In this document: positions 1-9,081 of the stretch, in pieces
How positions within the stretch are numbered: position 1 is the stretch's first letter
Layout: every line of letters starts with the position of its first letter
Source of the DNA: Pseudomonas sp. 21
GTDB taxonomy: Bacteria; Pseudomonadota; Gammaproteobacteria; Pseudomonadales; Pseudomonadaceae
Assembly (NCBI RefSeq): GCF_000955805.1
Contig: NZ_JYOA01000007.1
Coordinates: forward strand, 325,261-389,260
Direction of reading: 5' to 3'
DNA: 64,000 bases
Position numbers and translations under genes: made by a program
The notes under the pieces: model-generated
The model's input: only the letters and a program-made list of their open reading frames with translations
What the model was told of the DNA's origin: nothing
Database searches by the model: none

Positions 1-633
1 TTTGGCAGCAGGCTTGGCGGCCGGTTTTGCGGCAGGCTTGGCCGCGGCTTTCACGGCCGGTTTGGCAGCCGGCTTAGCGGCGGGCTTGGCAGCTGGTTTG
101 GCAGCGGCAGCGGGCTTCGCGGCAGGCTTGGCAGCCGGTTTGGCGGCAGCGGCGGGCTTGGCGGCAGCAGGCTTGGCGGCCGGCTTCACTGCGGGTTTGG
201 CAGCAGCTTTTGCAGCAGGCTTGGCAGCCGGTTTAGCGGCGGGCTTGGCAGCCGGTTTGGCAGCGGCAGCAGGCTTCGCAGCAGGCTTGGCAGCCGGTTT
301 GGCGGCAGCTTTGGCAGCAGGCTTGGCAGCCGGTTTAGCGGCAGGCTTGGCAGCAGCAGTCTTGGCGGCCGGTTTGGCTGCAGTTTTTGCGGCGGGCTTG
401 GCGGCCGGTTTCGCAGCAACCTTGGCAGCCGGTTTGACGGCGGGTTTGGCAGCCGGCTTGGCAGCAGCTTTAGCGGCAGCAGGCCTGGCAGCGGCAACCT
501 TGGCGGCCGGCTTCGCAGCAGGCTTGGCGGCGGCTTTCACGGCAGGCTTGGCAGCCGGTTTGGCAGCGGGCTTGGCGGCCGGTTTGGCAGCAGCCTTGGC
601 AACCGGTTTGGCAGCGGCGGCAACCGGCTTGCG
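1..633. repeat. KPAA-encoding degenerate tandem repeat of algP
   Basis: The DNA is built of 6-12 bp units reading AAACCGGCTGCC-like on the minus strand, encoding K-P-A-A and A-A-K-P-A variants. Unit boundaries are irregular, as expected for repeats that expand and contract by slippage or recombination. Confidence 0.9.
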
Positions 634-1029
634 GGTAGCAAGGGATTTGCCAGCGGCTTCCTTCACCTTGGTCACGCCCTGGGCGAGCTTCAGGCTCTCC
701 TGCACATCGCGCTTGAGGTTGGCGATGTAGGCACGGGTTTCAGTCTGACGGTTCTTCAGAACATCCAGCACGCCATCGAGCTCAGCGATGCTCGACTTGG
801 CCTTGGCCTGCGCCTTCGCCTTGCCGGCCTTGGTCGCGTCCTGCAGCTTGGTGCGTGCGTTGTGCAGCTTCTCCTGAGCCTTGCCGCGCTGTTTCTCGAG
901 CTTGGCGAGCAGCTTTTCGGAATCGACGAGCGCCTGCTTGCAGGCACCTTCGAGGTGTTCGATCAGACTGTTCGACAACTGGTGCAGCAGGTGCAGAGGG
1001 GTAGTGACGGGTTTCTTGTTGGCCGACAT
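1..1029 (-). CDS. algP: AlgP, histone-like alginate regulator (3' end outside window)
   Basis: The protein starts at 1029 (MSANKKPVTT) with a GGAGG-like site just upstream. It has a helical, lysine-rich N-terminal part of about 130 residues and then an uninterrupted tail of K-P-A-A units (with V, T and R variants) covering bases 1-633. This is the architecture of Pseudomonas AlgP (AlgR3), a histone H1-like DNA-binding protein reported to affect algD transcription and mucoidy. 343 codons are visible and no stop is reached, so the C-terminus lies to the left of the window. The repeat is GC-rich and slippage-prone, so length differences between strains or assembly errors are likely here. The opposite strand is also open across the repeat, but only as an Ala/Gly/Leu shadow. 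Confidence 0.93.
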   Translation of the reverse strand, partial: MSANKKPVTTPLHLLHQLSNSLIEHLEGACKQALVDSEKLLAKLEKQRGKAQEKLHNARTKLQDATKAGKAKAQAKAKSSIAELDGVLDVLKNRQTETRAYIANLKRDVQESLKLAQGVTKVKEAAGKSLATRKPVAAAAKPVAKAAAKPAAKPAAKPAAKPAVKAAAKPAAKPAAKVAAARPAAAKAAAKPAAKPAVKPAAKVAAKPAAKPAAKTAAKPAAKTAAAKPAAKPAAKPAAKAAAKPAAKPAAKPAAAAKPAAKPAAKPAAKPAAKAAAKPAVKPAAKPAAAKPAAAAKPAAKPAAKPAAAAKPAAKPAAKPAAKPAVKAAAKPAAKPAAKPAAK

Positions 1030-1549
1030 GACGTGCCTCCTGGCGGACGTGGTTGCGCCCATACTAGCCCCGCTGATGGCCTCTCGCCAATGTCCCTGGT
1101 GTGCTGCAGGCCGCAGCAGGCATTGGCTTCAGAGATTTTCAGCAGTGCGCGAAGGCGCGTTCTTTCACTCACACAATGACGCTGCCTCACGCACTTGGTT
1201 CCGTTGCCGCAATCGGCCTGGCAGCGCAAACGCCCGTGGCGCGTGCGTTTGGCGATGAGAAATAAATTTTCCAGGCAGGCCCAAAACACCCGTCGCAGAG
1301 CCTTTCACGCGACACGCAGCAGCACCGCAGGAGGCGGACTGGCAGTCGTTTTCAGCCCGCCAGCGCGACGCGAGAATCGCTGTCACGGCACCGTGGAAGT
1401 GCTCTTGCGAGCACGCGTTCGCAGTCACCGTTACGGCCTATTTTGAGCCGCGATTCATCACGCGAAAAAGGCGGCGAGAACACCGCTGCAAGCTGCCAGA
1501 CGGCGCGAATTTTTCAGCGTTGCGCGCTCAAAGTGCGACGCTCGAACAT

Positions 1550-1613
1550 CGCAGACAGAGTCCGCTCCTACGCGGGTTGAACCTTGGGTAGGAGCGGACT
1601 CCGTCCGCGATAG
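1550..1613. repeat. REP-like inverted pair (GTAGGAGCGGACTCCGTC family)
   Basis: A left arm reading CAGAGTCCGCTCCTAC and a right arm reading GTAGGAGCGGACTCCGTC face each other across a short spacer. The same family recurs near 23817, 32738 and, as a half site, 47433. Confidence 0.75.
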
Positions 1614-1640
1614 GCATGAACGGCACTAACCCAGCACAAA

Positions 1641-1677
1641 CGAAAACGGCGCGAGTGCTTCAAGCGCTCGCGCCGTT
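1641..1677 (-). terminator. Rho-independent terminator of algQ
   Basis: An 11-bp stem (AACGGCGCGAG with its complement at 1667-1677) closes a loop. On the minus strand it is followed by a T-run from the AAAA at 1643-1646. It lies just beyond the algQ stop at 1695. Confidence 0.75.
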
Positions 1678-1694
1678 GTCGGACGTCCCTTCGC

Positions 1695-2162
1695 TCAGGC
1701 CGTAACGGCTTTCTGCTCGTGGGAGTTGTGCAGCACTTCGATCAGGCAGTCTTCCAGTTCGAAGCGTTCGTGCAGTTGCTGGCGCAGGCTTTTCAGTTCG
1801 CTGGTCAGGCAGGTGCCTTCGCGGCAATCGCCGTTGTCGCAACGATCGTTGAAGTTCAGTGCATTGGCGGTGATGGTCTCCAGGCGCGGGTAGATCTGCT
1901 TGGCCAATTCCAGGCCGCGCGTATCACCGAAGGCCTGCGCCTCGTTCATCAGTTGTTCGTAGACTTCGAAGTGGCCCGCCGACACGTAGTCGAGCAGTAG
2001 CTGGCAGAAGCTCTGCAGGTTCTCGGCATTGGTCTTCGGCGCCTGGACACCGTCCAGGGAATCGAATGCCCGGACCAATTCATGTCGATCCCGCAACCAG
2101 CGGTCGATCAGCTGGTGTACGCCTCCCCAACGTTCCTGGGCATTACGGCAGCTCTCGAGCAT
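1695..2162 (-). CDS. algQ: AlgQ, anti-sigma-70 / Rsd-family regulator
   Basis: The 155-residue protein ([14 protein letters not shown]...) matches the AlgQ/Rsd family in length and in its helical sequence, including the [10 protein letters not shown] and [22 protein letters not shown] regions. AlgQ binds region 4 of RpoD and, in P. aeruginosa, influences alginate, siderophore and virulence genes. The algP-algQ neighbourhood is the same as in P. aeruginosa, although the small gene that usually separates them (PA5254) is absent here. A terminator follows directly. Confidence 0.93.
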   Translation of the reverse strand: MLESCRNAQERWGGVHQLIDRWLRDRHELVRAFDSLDGVQAPKTNAENLQSFCQLLLDYVSAGHFEVYEQLMNEAQAFGDTRGLELAKQIYPRLETITANALNFNDRCDNGDCREGTCLTSELKSLRQQLHERFELEDCLIEVLHNSHEQKAVTA

Positions 2163-2418
2163 GTTGTCCTCACTTCCCTTTCGCCGTCCCGGCTAGGTCC
2201 GCCCCGGGACAATATTCTGTCGAATCTCGACGTCCGCGATGTGTGAAGCTTGTTCGGCGGCGGCTTTCCGACGGAGTGGAAAACCAGAGTATGCCCGCCC
2301 GTTATCGCCTTCAAGACACCGGCATCGGGAAAATTCATACGAGCGTTTAATCGACAGACCGCGATGCCTCTGGCCTGCACCGATGCGGCGCAGGCCATGG
2401 CGAATTGAGATGCGACGC

Positions 2419-2904
2419 TCAGCCGCGGCGGCGGAAGAACTGCACGATGGCGAACAGGGCAAAACCGATGAAGGCCAGCAGACTCCACTCCGCAATGCTC
2501 ATGCCGAGGAGCGTCCAGGTGACCTCGGCGCAGTCGGCCGAACCGTGGAACATGGTGTAGAGGATCTGCGTGTAAGGCATGCTCTCGAGCATGAAGTCCA
2601 ACGGCGGCAGGCAGGATGGCAGCTGGTCCGGCGGCAGGGTCTGCAGCCAGATCTGACGACCCGCAGTGCCGGCACCGCCCAGGGCGCTGAGCAGGATCAG
2701 CAGCGAGTAAACGCGCGGCGCACGGCCGTGCAGCGCGGCGATCAACGAGAACAGACCGCAACCGGCAAAGAAGATGCGCTGCAGGATGCACAGCGGGCAG
2801 GGTTCCAGCCCGACCACGTACTGCAGGTAGAAGCCGGTGCCGAGCAAAGCGACGCAGGCGAGGAAGGCGAGGAAGAACAGGGAACGAGGGCTGGCCAGGT
2901 TCAT
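2419..2904 (-). CDS. dsbH: DsbB-family disulfide bond formation protein (DsbH)
   Basis: This 161-residue inner-membrane protein has four hydrophobic segments. It carries the two periplasmic cysteine pairs expected of DsbB, C36-P-L-C39 and C98/C125. DsbB proteins reoxidise DsbA and pass electrons to quinones. The second DsbB-like gene next to algQ is called dsbH in P. aeruginosa, and the position here is the same. It starts at 2904 (MNLASPRSLF) and reads toward algQ with about 250 bases between them. Confidence 0.9.
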   Translation of the reverse strand: MNLASPRSLFFLAFLACVALLGTGFYLQYVVGLEPCPLCILQRIFFAGCGLFSLIAALHGRAPRVYSLLILLSALGGAGTAGRQIWLQTLPPDQLPSCLPPLDFMLESMPYTQILYTMFHGSADCAEVTWTLLGMSIAEWSLLAFIGFALFAIVQFFRRRG

Positions 2905-3020
2905 GGCGGCTCCGCTGAAAAGCGCTGTTGCAGGAAAGGCCGCTACGGTAGTGGAAACACGGCGATCAGTTCAAGGCGAGTGTCTAGACTGGCCGTGGCA
3001 CTCATCCGGGAATTCCTGCC

Positions 3021-4106
3021 ATGCGTCGTCATTTCCTACTTTGCTCGCTGCTTTCCCTGACAGCAGCGCCGGCCATGGCCGCCGCCGACCTCAGCCAGAT
3101 CCGACTCCCTGAAGGCTTCCAAATCAGCCTGCTCACCGACCAGGTGCCGGGCGCCCGCGCCATGGCCTGGGGCGAAAAGGGCACGCTGTTCGTGGGCAGT
3201 CGCTCCGCCGACAAGGTCTACGCGGTGAAGCCCGACGGCCAGGTGAAGACACTCGCCGATGGCCTGCAGATGCCCGTGGGCGTGACCTTCCACAAGGGAG
3301 ACCTGTACGTGTCGTCGATCAACCGCATCGTCGTGCTGCGCGACATCGAAGCGCACCTCGACGCTCCTCCCAAGGCCGAAGAACTGCCGGCACAGTTTCC
3401 GAAGGAGACTGCGCACGGTTGGAAATTCATCGCCTTCGGCCCGGACGACAAGCTCTATGTGCCGGTCGGAGCCCCCTGCAACATCTGCCGCCCGGACCGC
3501 GAGCGGTACGCCAACCTGCAGCGCATGAACGCCGATGGCAGCGCGCGGGAAGTGGTCGCCTACGGTATCCGCAACACCGTCGGCTTCACCTGGCATCCGC
3601 AGACCAGGCAGCTGTGGTTCACCGACAACGGACGCGACATGCTCGGGGACGACAAGCCCGATGACGAGCTGAACAAGGTCAGCAGGGTGGGCGAGGACTT
3701 CGGTTATCCCGATTGCCACCAGGGCGACATCGCCGATCCCGAGGAAGGCAGGAAACCCTGTTCCGCATTCACGCCCCCCGTGGCCAAGCTGGGCCCGCAC
3801 GTCGCCGCGCTGGGGCTGCGCTTCTACACCGGCGAGCAGTTCCCTGCCGAGTACCGCAACAACCTGTTCATCGCCGAGCATGGCTCGTGGAACCGCACGC
3901 AGAAGATCGGCTATCGCGTGGCGCGGATCGAGCTCAACGAGGACGGCACACTGAAGCGCCAGAGCGTGTTCGCCGAAGGCTGGCTCGACAAGGATGGCGG
4001 GGTCAGCGGAAGGCCGGCAGACGTGCTGGTGGCGCCGGACGGCTCGCTGCTGGTCAGCGATGACCAGAACGGCGCGATCTACCGCATCAGCTACGGCAAG
4101 CCCTGA
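3021..4106 (+). CDS. Periplasmic PQQ-type sugar (sorbosone) dehydrogenase-like protein
   Basis: The 361-residue protein begins with a clear signal peptide (cleavage near PAMA-AADL). It continues as a beta-propeller of the glucose/sorbosone dehydrogenase family, with motifs such as YGIRNTVGF, TDNGRDMLGDD, GEDFGYPDCHQGD and EHGSWNRT. Such proteins oxidise aldoses or aldehydes with PQQ, but many family members have no proven substrate, so the specific reaction is open. It points rightward between dsbH and hemY, both leftward, and ends at a strong bidirectional terminator. It therefore looks like a single-gene insertion into an otherwise conserved Pseudomonas block. Confidence 0.8.
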   Translation: MRRHFLLCSLLSLTAAPAMAAADLSQIRLPEGFQISLLTDQVPGARAMAWGEKGTLFVGSRSADKVYAVKPDGQVKTLADGLQMPVGVTFHKGDLYVSSINRIVVLRDIEAHLDAPPKAEELPAQFPKETAHGWKFIAFGPDDKLYVPVGAPCNICRPDRERYANLQRMNADGSAREVVAYGIRNTVGFTWHPQTRQLWFTDNGRDMLGDDKPDDELNKVSRVGEDFGYPDCHQGDIADPEEGRKPCSAFTPPVAKLGPHVAALGLRFYTGEQFPAEYRNNLFIAEHGSWNRTQKIGYRVARIELNEDGTLKRQSVFAEGWLDKDGGVSGRPADVLVAPDGSLLVSDDQNGAIYRISYGKP

Positions 4107-4111
4107 CAATG

Positions 4112-4137
4112 AAAACGGCGCCCCAGGGCGCCGTTTT
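4112..4137. terminator. Bidirectional terminator between convergent genes
   Basis: A perfect 11-bp stem (AAAACGGCGCC / GGCGCCGTTTT) with a CCAG loop provides a T-run on both strands. It separates the sorbosone dehydrogenase-like gene from hemY. Confidence 0.9.
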
Positions 4138-4154
4138 CATGGGCATCGACAGGA

Positions 4155-5387
4155 TCAGGCGCGCACTGCCACCGGCAGTGAAACCGGCGGAGCCAGCAGG
4201 CCCAGGCCTTCCTGGAACAGCTGGTTGCTGCGTTCCACTTCACCCAGCTGCGCCAGCAGGCGCGCCAGTTCGGCGCAGGTTTCCGCGCTGCGCTGGCGGG
4301 CCAGGCTGGCTTCCAGGTACTCGCGCGCCTTGCCCCACAGCTTGTTCTGCAGGCACAGGCGGCCGAGGGTCAGCAGCAGCTCGGGATCATCGCCCTGTTG
4401 CTTCAGCCAGCCTTCCGCGGTCTTCAGCTGGTGCGCAGCATCGCGGCCACGGGCGCGGCCATAGAGGTGCACCAGGCGGCTGTCGTAGCCCTCCTTGAGC
4501 GCCTTGCGCAGCACGTCCTCAGCCTCTTCCGGCGCGCCCAGGCGCAGCAACTGTTCGGCGTAGGCGGCCACCAGCGGCGGCTGTGCGCGAAGGTTGGAGG
4601 GCACGTTCTGCCAGCGCTGGGTCAGCGGTTGCAGGCTGCTTTCGCCCTGGCCGATGCCCTGCTCGCCCGCCTCGCCCAGTGCGGCCATCCAGGTGCGGCG
4701 CTCCAGGTCGGCCAGCTCGGCGTTCTGCAGCACGCGCTCCTTGCGCAGCTCGGGGAGCAGCACGCACAGCGCCTGCCAGTCGTGGAGGCTGACGTAGAGC
4801 TGCTGGAGCAGGCGCAGGACGGTCGGATGACGCGGATGATCCTGGTGCAGCTTGTCCAGCACCACGCGAGCGCGGGTGAAGTCGCCACGGTTGATCAGCA
4901 ATTGGGAACGGGTCAGGCCCACCGCAAGTTCGGAGCCGGGCTCGCGCTCCTGGGCACGGTCCAGCAGCTCGTCGCATTCCTCGGTCTTGCCCAGTTCGTT
5001 GGCCGCGCGGGCGGCGCCCAGGTAGTGCGGCAGCGGCCGGTCGCTCAGCTCGGCGGCACGACGCAGGTGACGCAGCGCCTGCGCCCAGTGCCCTTCGGCG
5101 AGATCGCGCTGGCCATGTTCCTCGGCCAGTTGCGAGCGGCGACGACGGTTGAAGCGTGACCAGGGATTCACCACACGGCCGGAGACGCCCAGCAGGCGCA
5201 GCACCAGGCGCACGGCGAGGTAGATCACCCAGAGCACCACCAGCAGCGCGAGGAAGGTCCACAGGCTGGATTCGTAGCGGAAGCTCTTGTAGGCGATCAG
5301 CACGTAACCCGACTGCTCGGCGACGGCCAGCCCGACCAGGGTGGCCGCCAGGACCACGGCAAGGATCAGGACGTAGAAGCGGCTCAT
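4155..5387 (-). CDS. hemY: HemY-like inner-membrane TPR protein
   Basis: The 410-residue protein has two N-terminal membrane segments (MSRFYVLILAVVLAATLVGL and LWTFLALLVVLWVIYLAV). A long tetratricopeptide-repeat domain follows, typical of the HemY N-terminal family found in proteobacterial hemCDXY operons. It is not the protoporphyrinogen oxidase also called HemY in Gram-positives. It is thought to be a late haem-synthesis accessory protein. It overlaps hemX by 4 bases, showing translational coupling. Confidence 0.9.
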   Translation of the reverse strand: MSRFYVLILAVVLAATLVGLAVAEQSGYVLIAYKSFRYESSLWTFLALLVVLWVIYLAVRLVLRLLGVSGRVVNPWSRFNRRRRSQLAEEHGQRDLAEGHWAQALRHLRRAAELSDRPLPHYLGAARAANELGKTEECDELLDRAQEREPGSELAVGLTRSQLLINRGDFTRARVVLDKLHQDHPRHPTVLRLLQQLYVSLHDWQALCVLLPELRKERVLQNAELADLERRTWMAALGEAGEQGIGQGESSLQPLTQRWQNVPSNLRAQPPLVAAYAEQLLRLGAPEEAEDVLRKALKEGYDSRLVHLYGRARGRDAAHQLKTAEGWLKQQGDDPELLLTLGRLCLQNKLWGKAREYLEASLARQRSAETCAELARLLAQLGEVERSNQLFQEGLGLLAPPVSLPVAVRA

Positions 5388-6496
5388 GGCTGGGTCCCCG
5401 CGTCGGGCGCCACCGCCTCCTGCTGCTGCACCGCGTTTTCGCGGCGCGACAGGTAGGCCTGCAGCGAACTCAGGGCCGGACCGAGGTCCGGCGTCTGCAC
5501 GGTAACGGCCTGCCCGCTGAGCTCATCCAGGCGCGCGATCAGCGCGCGGCTGTCGGCGAGGTCCGCGTTGAAGAAGTCGCCGACGATCTGCTTGGCCTGT
5601 TTGAGCGCCTGCTCGTAGACATCCTGCTTGCCATTCAGCGCGGCCCATTGCGCCTGTTCCAGCGCCAGGCTCAGGGCGAGGCGGACGCGATCCAGTTGCT
5701 GGCCGGAGAGCAGCGGACGGATGTCCTGGCCGGCATTGAAATCGATGCGCACGTAGCGCGAGATGCGTTCCCACCACTGGTCCCAGGTGCTGCTGCCGTC
5801 GCCCCAGGCGGTGCTCGGGCCGGTGCCGCCCTCGGAGGGCTTGAACGCCGGGTTCAGCGGTTGCAGCTGGGCAGCCTGGTCACGCAGCGCGCCCAGTTGC
5901 AGGAACAGCCCGGTGCGGTCCGGACGCGGCAGGGCGCGCAGCGCTTCGAGGCTCTTGGCCAGTTGCGCACGCGCGGCGAAGGCGCCCGGATCATTGTTCA
6001 CACGGAGGATGTCGTCGGCGCCCTGGACCAGCTCGGTGGCGCTGTCGATGTCCTGCAGCGCGGAGAGACGCAGCGCCGCCAGACGCAGCAGATGCTCGGA
6101 CTCGGCCAGGCGCCATTGCTGGCGGCTCTGCCCCAGCACCTGCTTGACCTGCTTGGCCAGTTGCTGCTGGTCGCCCTGCAGCTCTACCACGAGGCGGCGG
6201 CGGGCTTCGAGTTCGTCGGCCTTGGGCAGGGTATCCAGGCGCTTGCTCAGCTCGGCGTTGGCGTTCTGTACGCCCTGCGCCTGGGCGCGGGCATCTTCCA
6301 GTTGCGCAGCACGCTGCTGCTCGACGCCCTTGAGTTGCTGGACCTGCCAGAGGCCCCAGCCGCCTGCGGCGAGGCCGGCGGCGCCCACCAGCAGGGCGAG
6401 CAGTGCGATGCCCGTGCCGCCCTTGCGCGGGGCCGGCGCGGCGGCCGGACTGGACGATGTTGGTGAAGTCTCTTGGGGAGTGACGGCTTCGCTCAC
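5384..6496 (-). CDS. hemX: HemX-like membrane protein
   Basis: The 370-residue protein has a Pro/Ala-rich N-terminus, one membrane helix (GIALLALLVGAAGLAAGGWGLW) and a long coiled-coil periplasmic domain. It belongs to the HemX family, often mis-annotated as uroporphyrinogen-III C-methyltransferase. No SAM-binding methyltransferase motif is visible, so I do not assign that activity. It sits between hemD and hemY in one operon. Confidence 0.88.
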   Translation of the reverse strand: MSEAVTPQETSPTSSSPAAAPAPRKGGTGIALLALLVGAAGLAAGGWGLWQVQQLKGVEQQRAAQLEDARAQAQGVQNANAELSKRLDTLPKADELEARRRLVVELQGDQQQLAKQVKQVLGQSRQQWRLAESEHLLRLAALRLSALQDIDSATELVQGADDILRVNNDPGAFAARAQLAKSLEALRALPRPDRTGLFLQLGALRDQAAQLQPLNPAFKPSEGGTGPSTAWGDGSSTWDQWWERISRYVRIDFNAGQDIRPLLSGQQLDRVRLALSLALEQAQWAALNGKQDVYEQALKQAKQIVGDFFNADLADSRALIARLDELSGQAVTVQTPDLGPALSSLQAYLSRRENAVQQQEAVAPDAGTQP

Positions 6497-6523
6497 AGAT
6501 CCATCCTTCGCTCGGAAATTGTT

Positions 6524-7282
6524 CTAGTCGGCGCTTCTCAACGCTTCCATTAATGCCGCCGGGCTTGCGCCCCGGCAATCGATTACTTGTAGCGCACCCA
6601 TCTCCCGCGCCTGCTCAGCCACCCGAGGGCTGGGCACGAACAGCGGCATTGCACTGACTTGCGACCAGTCCTGCGCCGCCAACTGGCGCAAGTGCTCCAG
6701 CCCCTGCCCACTACTGACCACGATGGCGTTCAAACGCTCCCCCTGGATTCGCCGCAGCAATTCGCCCGGGGGGTAAGCCGGCATTTCGCGCCGGTAGAGT
6801 TCCAGATAGTCGACCACCACGCCTTGGCCGCGCAGGCGCTCGGCAAGGAATTCTCGGCCACTCTCGCCGCGCATGATCAGCACCTTCGGATCATGCACCT
6901 GCAGGGCCTGCTCGAACTCCGGCAGGGCCAGCAGGGCCTCGCTGTCGTCACCCTCCTGCGGGCAGACCACATCCAGACCGTAGTCTTCGAGGATAGCCGC
7001 CGTGGCGGCGCCGACGGTGAACCAGCGCTGGGTCAGCGGCGGTTGCGGCCAGTAGCGGTCGAGCCGCTCCAGGCCCAGGCGCGCCGCGGGCTTGCTGACC
7101 ACGATAACCGCGCAGTAGCGGTCCAGGTCAAGGATCAGGCTGCGCTCGATGGGCGTCTCTTCGCGTGGCGTGATCGCCAGCAAGGGCAGGCAGTCACCGT
7201 GGATGCCGTGCTCGGAGAGGGTGGCGGCGAGCGCCGCGCAATCCTCTTCCGGACGGGTCAGCAGCAGCCGCCAACGGCTCAC
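6524..7282 (-). CDS. hemD: Uroporphyrinogen-III synthase
   Basis: I choose the GTG at 7282 as start (protein [14 protein letters not shown]...). The family begins with this LLTRP motif, and the start overlaps the hemC stop as GTGA. The resulting 252 residues match the usual length; longer upstream extensions are out-of-family. HemD closes hydroxymethylbilane with inversion of ring D to give uroporphyrinogen III. The conserved [10 protein letters not shown] and [13 protein letters not shown] regions are present. Confidence 0.92.
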   Translation of the reverse strand: MSRWRLLLTRPEEDCAALAATLSEHGIHGDCLPLLAITPREETPIERSLILDLDRYCAVIVVSKPAARLGLERLDRYWPQPPLTQRWFTVGAATAAILEDYGLDVVCPQEGDDSEALLALPEFEQALQVHDPKVLIMRGESGREFLAERLRGQGVVVDYLELYRREMPAYPPGELLRRIQGERLNAIVVSSGQGLEHLRQLAAQDWSQVSAMPLFVPSPRVAEQAREMGALQVIDCRGASPAALMEALRSAD

Positions 7283-8217
7283 GGGTGGCCGGCCTCGCCG
7301 TAGACTGCATTGAGAATTTCCTGGGCGCCCTGGCCCAGCAGGTCTTCCGCGACCTTCACGCCGAGGGTTTCGGCTTCGGCGAACGGCGCGCGCGCCTCGG
7401 CGCGAAGCAGTTGGGTGCCGTCGGGCTGGCCAACCAGGCCGCGCAGCCACAGTTGCTCGCCTTCGAGGATGGCGTAGCAGGCGATGGGCACCTGGCAGCC
7501 ACCGTTGAGGCGCTTGTTCAGCGCACGCTCGGCAGTGACACGCAGAGCTGTCTCGCGGTGATGCAGCGGCTGCAGCAGCGCGTGGATTTCCGCATCGGCA
7601 GTACGGCATTCGATACCCACCGCTCCCTGCCCACCGGCCGGCAGGCTGGCCTCGACGCTGATGGAAGAGCGGATGCGGTCTTCGAAGCCGAGACGGATCA
7701 GGCCGGCGGCGGCAAGGATGATGGCGTCGTATTCGCCGGCATCGAGCTTGGCCAGGCGGGTGTTGACGTTGCCGCGCAGGAAGCGGATCTGCAGGTCCGG
7801 GCGGCTGGCCAGCAGCTGGGCCTGGCGGCGCAGGCTGGAGGTGCCGACCACGCTACCGGCGGGCAGGTCGTCGAGGCTCGCGTAGGTGTTGGAGACGAAG
7901 GCGTCGCGCGGGTCTTCACGTTCGCAGATGCAGTACAGGCCCAGGCCTTCGGGGAAGTCCATCGGCACGTCCTTCATGGAGTGCACGGCGATGTCCGCTT
8001 CGTTTTCCAGCAGGGCGGTTTCCAGCTCCTTGACGAACAGGCCCTTGCCGCCGATTTTCGCCAGCGGTGCGTCCAGCAGCTTGTCGCCGCGGCTGGTCAT
8101 CGGCAGGAGGGTCACGGTCAGGCCGGGATGGGCCTGCTCCAGGCGGGCCTTGACGTATTCGGCCTGCCAGAGTGCCAGGGCGCTCTGGCGCGTGGCGATA
8201 CGGATTTCGCGAGACAT
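7279..8217 (-). CDS. hemC: Porphobilinogen deaminase (hydroxymethylbilane synthase)
   Basis: Starting at 8217 ([12 protein letters not shown]) the protein has 312 residues. It carries the hallmark substrate and cofactor motifs [15 protein letters not shown] and the dipyrromethane-binding cysteine in [12 protein letters not shown]. It polymerises four porphobilinogens into hydroxymethylbilane. It is the first gene of the hemC-hemD-hemX-hemY operon and is separated from algR by a terminator. Confidence 0.95.
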   Translation of the reverse strand: MSREIRIATRQSALALWQAEYVKARLEQAHPGLTVTLLPMTSRGDKLLDAPLAKIGGKGLFVKELETALLENEADIAVHSMKDVPMDFPEGLGLYCICEREDPRDAFVSNTYASLDDLPAGSVVGTSSLRRQAQLLASRPDLQIRFLRGNVNTRLAKLDAGEYDAIILAAAGLIRLGFEDRIRSSISVEASLPAGGQGAVGIECRTADAEIHALLQPLHHRETALRVTAERALNKRLNGGCQVPIACYAILEGEQLWLRGLVGQPDGTQLLRAEARAPFAEAETLGVKVAEDLLGQGAQEILNAVYGEAGHP

Positions 8218-8281
8218 GGGCATTTCCAGGCAAAGGAAGCGTGCAAGAAAGTGCCCGCATGATAACAGCTCACGCAAACGA

Positions 8282-8308
8282 AAAGCCCGGGGGACGCCCC
8301 CCGGGCTT
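8282..8308 (-). terminator. Terminator downstream of algR
   Basis: A GC-rich stem (AAGCCCGGGGG with its complement) is followed by TTTT on the minus strand, between the algR stop at 8331 and the hemC start. Confidence 0.8.
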
Positions 8309-8330
8309 CAGGCGCTGCGGCACTGTGTCG

Positions 8331-9077
8331 CTACAGATTGTGCATCAGCCTCCGCACACCCGCGACGTGGCGTCGGCTGACGGTCAGCGCATCGCCATTG
8401 AGTCCTTTCAGGTACAGCTGGAAGTGCCCCAGCGGGGTGCGCTGCAGGCGTTCGATGCGCTCGCGGGAGACCAGCGCGTTGCGGTGGATGCGCACGAAGC
8501 GGTCGCCAAACTCGTCCTCCAGCGCCTTCAGCGGCTCGTCCAGCAGCACTTCGCCGCCCGCGTGGCGCAGGGTCACGTACTTGTGGTCGGCGATGAAGAA
8601 GATCACGTCTTCCAGCGGGATCAGCTCGATGCCTTTGCGGGTCCGCGCGCTGATGTGGCTGCGCGGGCCGGGGCCACCGGCGGCCGGCGGCTTGGTCAGC
8701 GCCGCCAGCTGCACGCGGTTGGGCCGCGAGGCTTTCTTCAGGGCGTCGGCCAGGTCCTCGCTGCGGACCGGCTTGACCAGGTAGCCGACCGCACTGACCT
8801 GGAACGCCTCCAGGGCGAATTCATCATGGGCGGTACAGAAGATCACCGCCGGCGGGGCTTCGCGCTCGCACAGCTTGGCGGCCACCTGAAGCCCATCGAG
8901 GCCGGGCATGCGGATATCCAGCAGGACGATATCCGGCTTCAGGCTGTCGATCAGCGTCAGCGCTTCTTCGCCGTTGCTGGCGGATGGCTCGAGGACGCGA
9001 TAGCCGTCCAGTTGCCCCACCAGCCGGGCCAGGCGCTCTCGCGCCAGGGGTTCGTCATCGACGATCAGGACATTCAT
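8331..9077 (-). CDS. algR: AlgR, LytTR response regulator
   Basis: Starting at 9077 (MNVLIVDDEPLARERL) the protein has 248 residues, the same as P. aeruginosa AlgR. The receiver domain has phosphoacceptor D54 in VLLDIRMPG. A LytTR DNA-binding domain fills the C-terminal half (SRERIERLQRTPLGHF...). AlgR controls alginate (algD), twitching (fimU-pilE minor pilins) and other virulence traits. It lies 4 bases after algZ and so is co-transcribed with it. Confidence 0.96.
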   Translation of the reverse strand: MNVLIVDDEPLARERLARLVGQLDGYRVLEPSASNGEEALTLIDSLKPDIVLLDIRMPGLDGLQVAAKLCEREAPPAVIFCTAHDEFALEAFQVSAVGYLVKPVRSEDLADALKKASRPNRVQLAALTKPPAAGGPGPRSHISARTRKGIELIPLEDVIFFIADHKYVTLRHAGGEVLLDEPLKALEDEFGDRFVRIHRNALVSRERIERLQRTPLGHFQLYLKGLNGDALTVSRRHVAGVRRLMHNL

Positions 9078-9081
9078 AAGC

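Larger units (their letters stand above)
1030..1694. other. Intergenic region between algP and algQ
   Basis: I see no convincing gene in these 665 bases. The region holds the upstream sequence of algP, a REP-like palindrome near 1550-1613 and the algQ terminator at 1641-1677. Short open frames here lack ribosome-binding sites and family resemblance. Confidence 0.6.

Noticed and set aside
2..730. Open frame on the + strand rich in Ala, Gly and Leu
   Set aside because: It is the antisense shadow of the algP KPAA repeat and has no ribosome-binding site.
3036..4109. Long open frame antisense to the sorbosone dehydrogenase-like gene
   Set aside because: The + strand product has a signal peptide and family motifs. 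The antisense frame has none; long shadow frames are common at this GC content.
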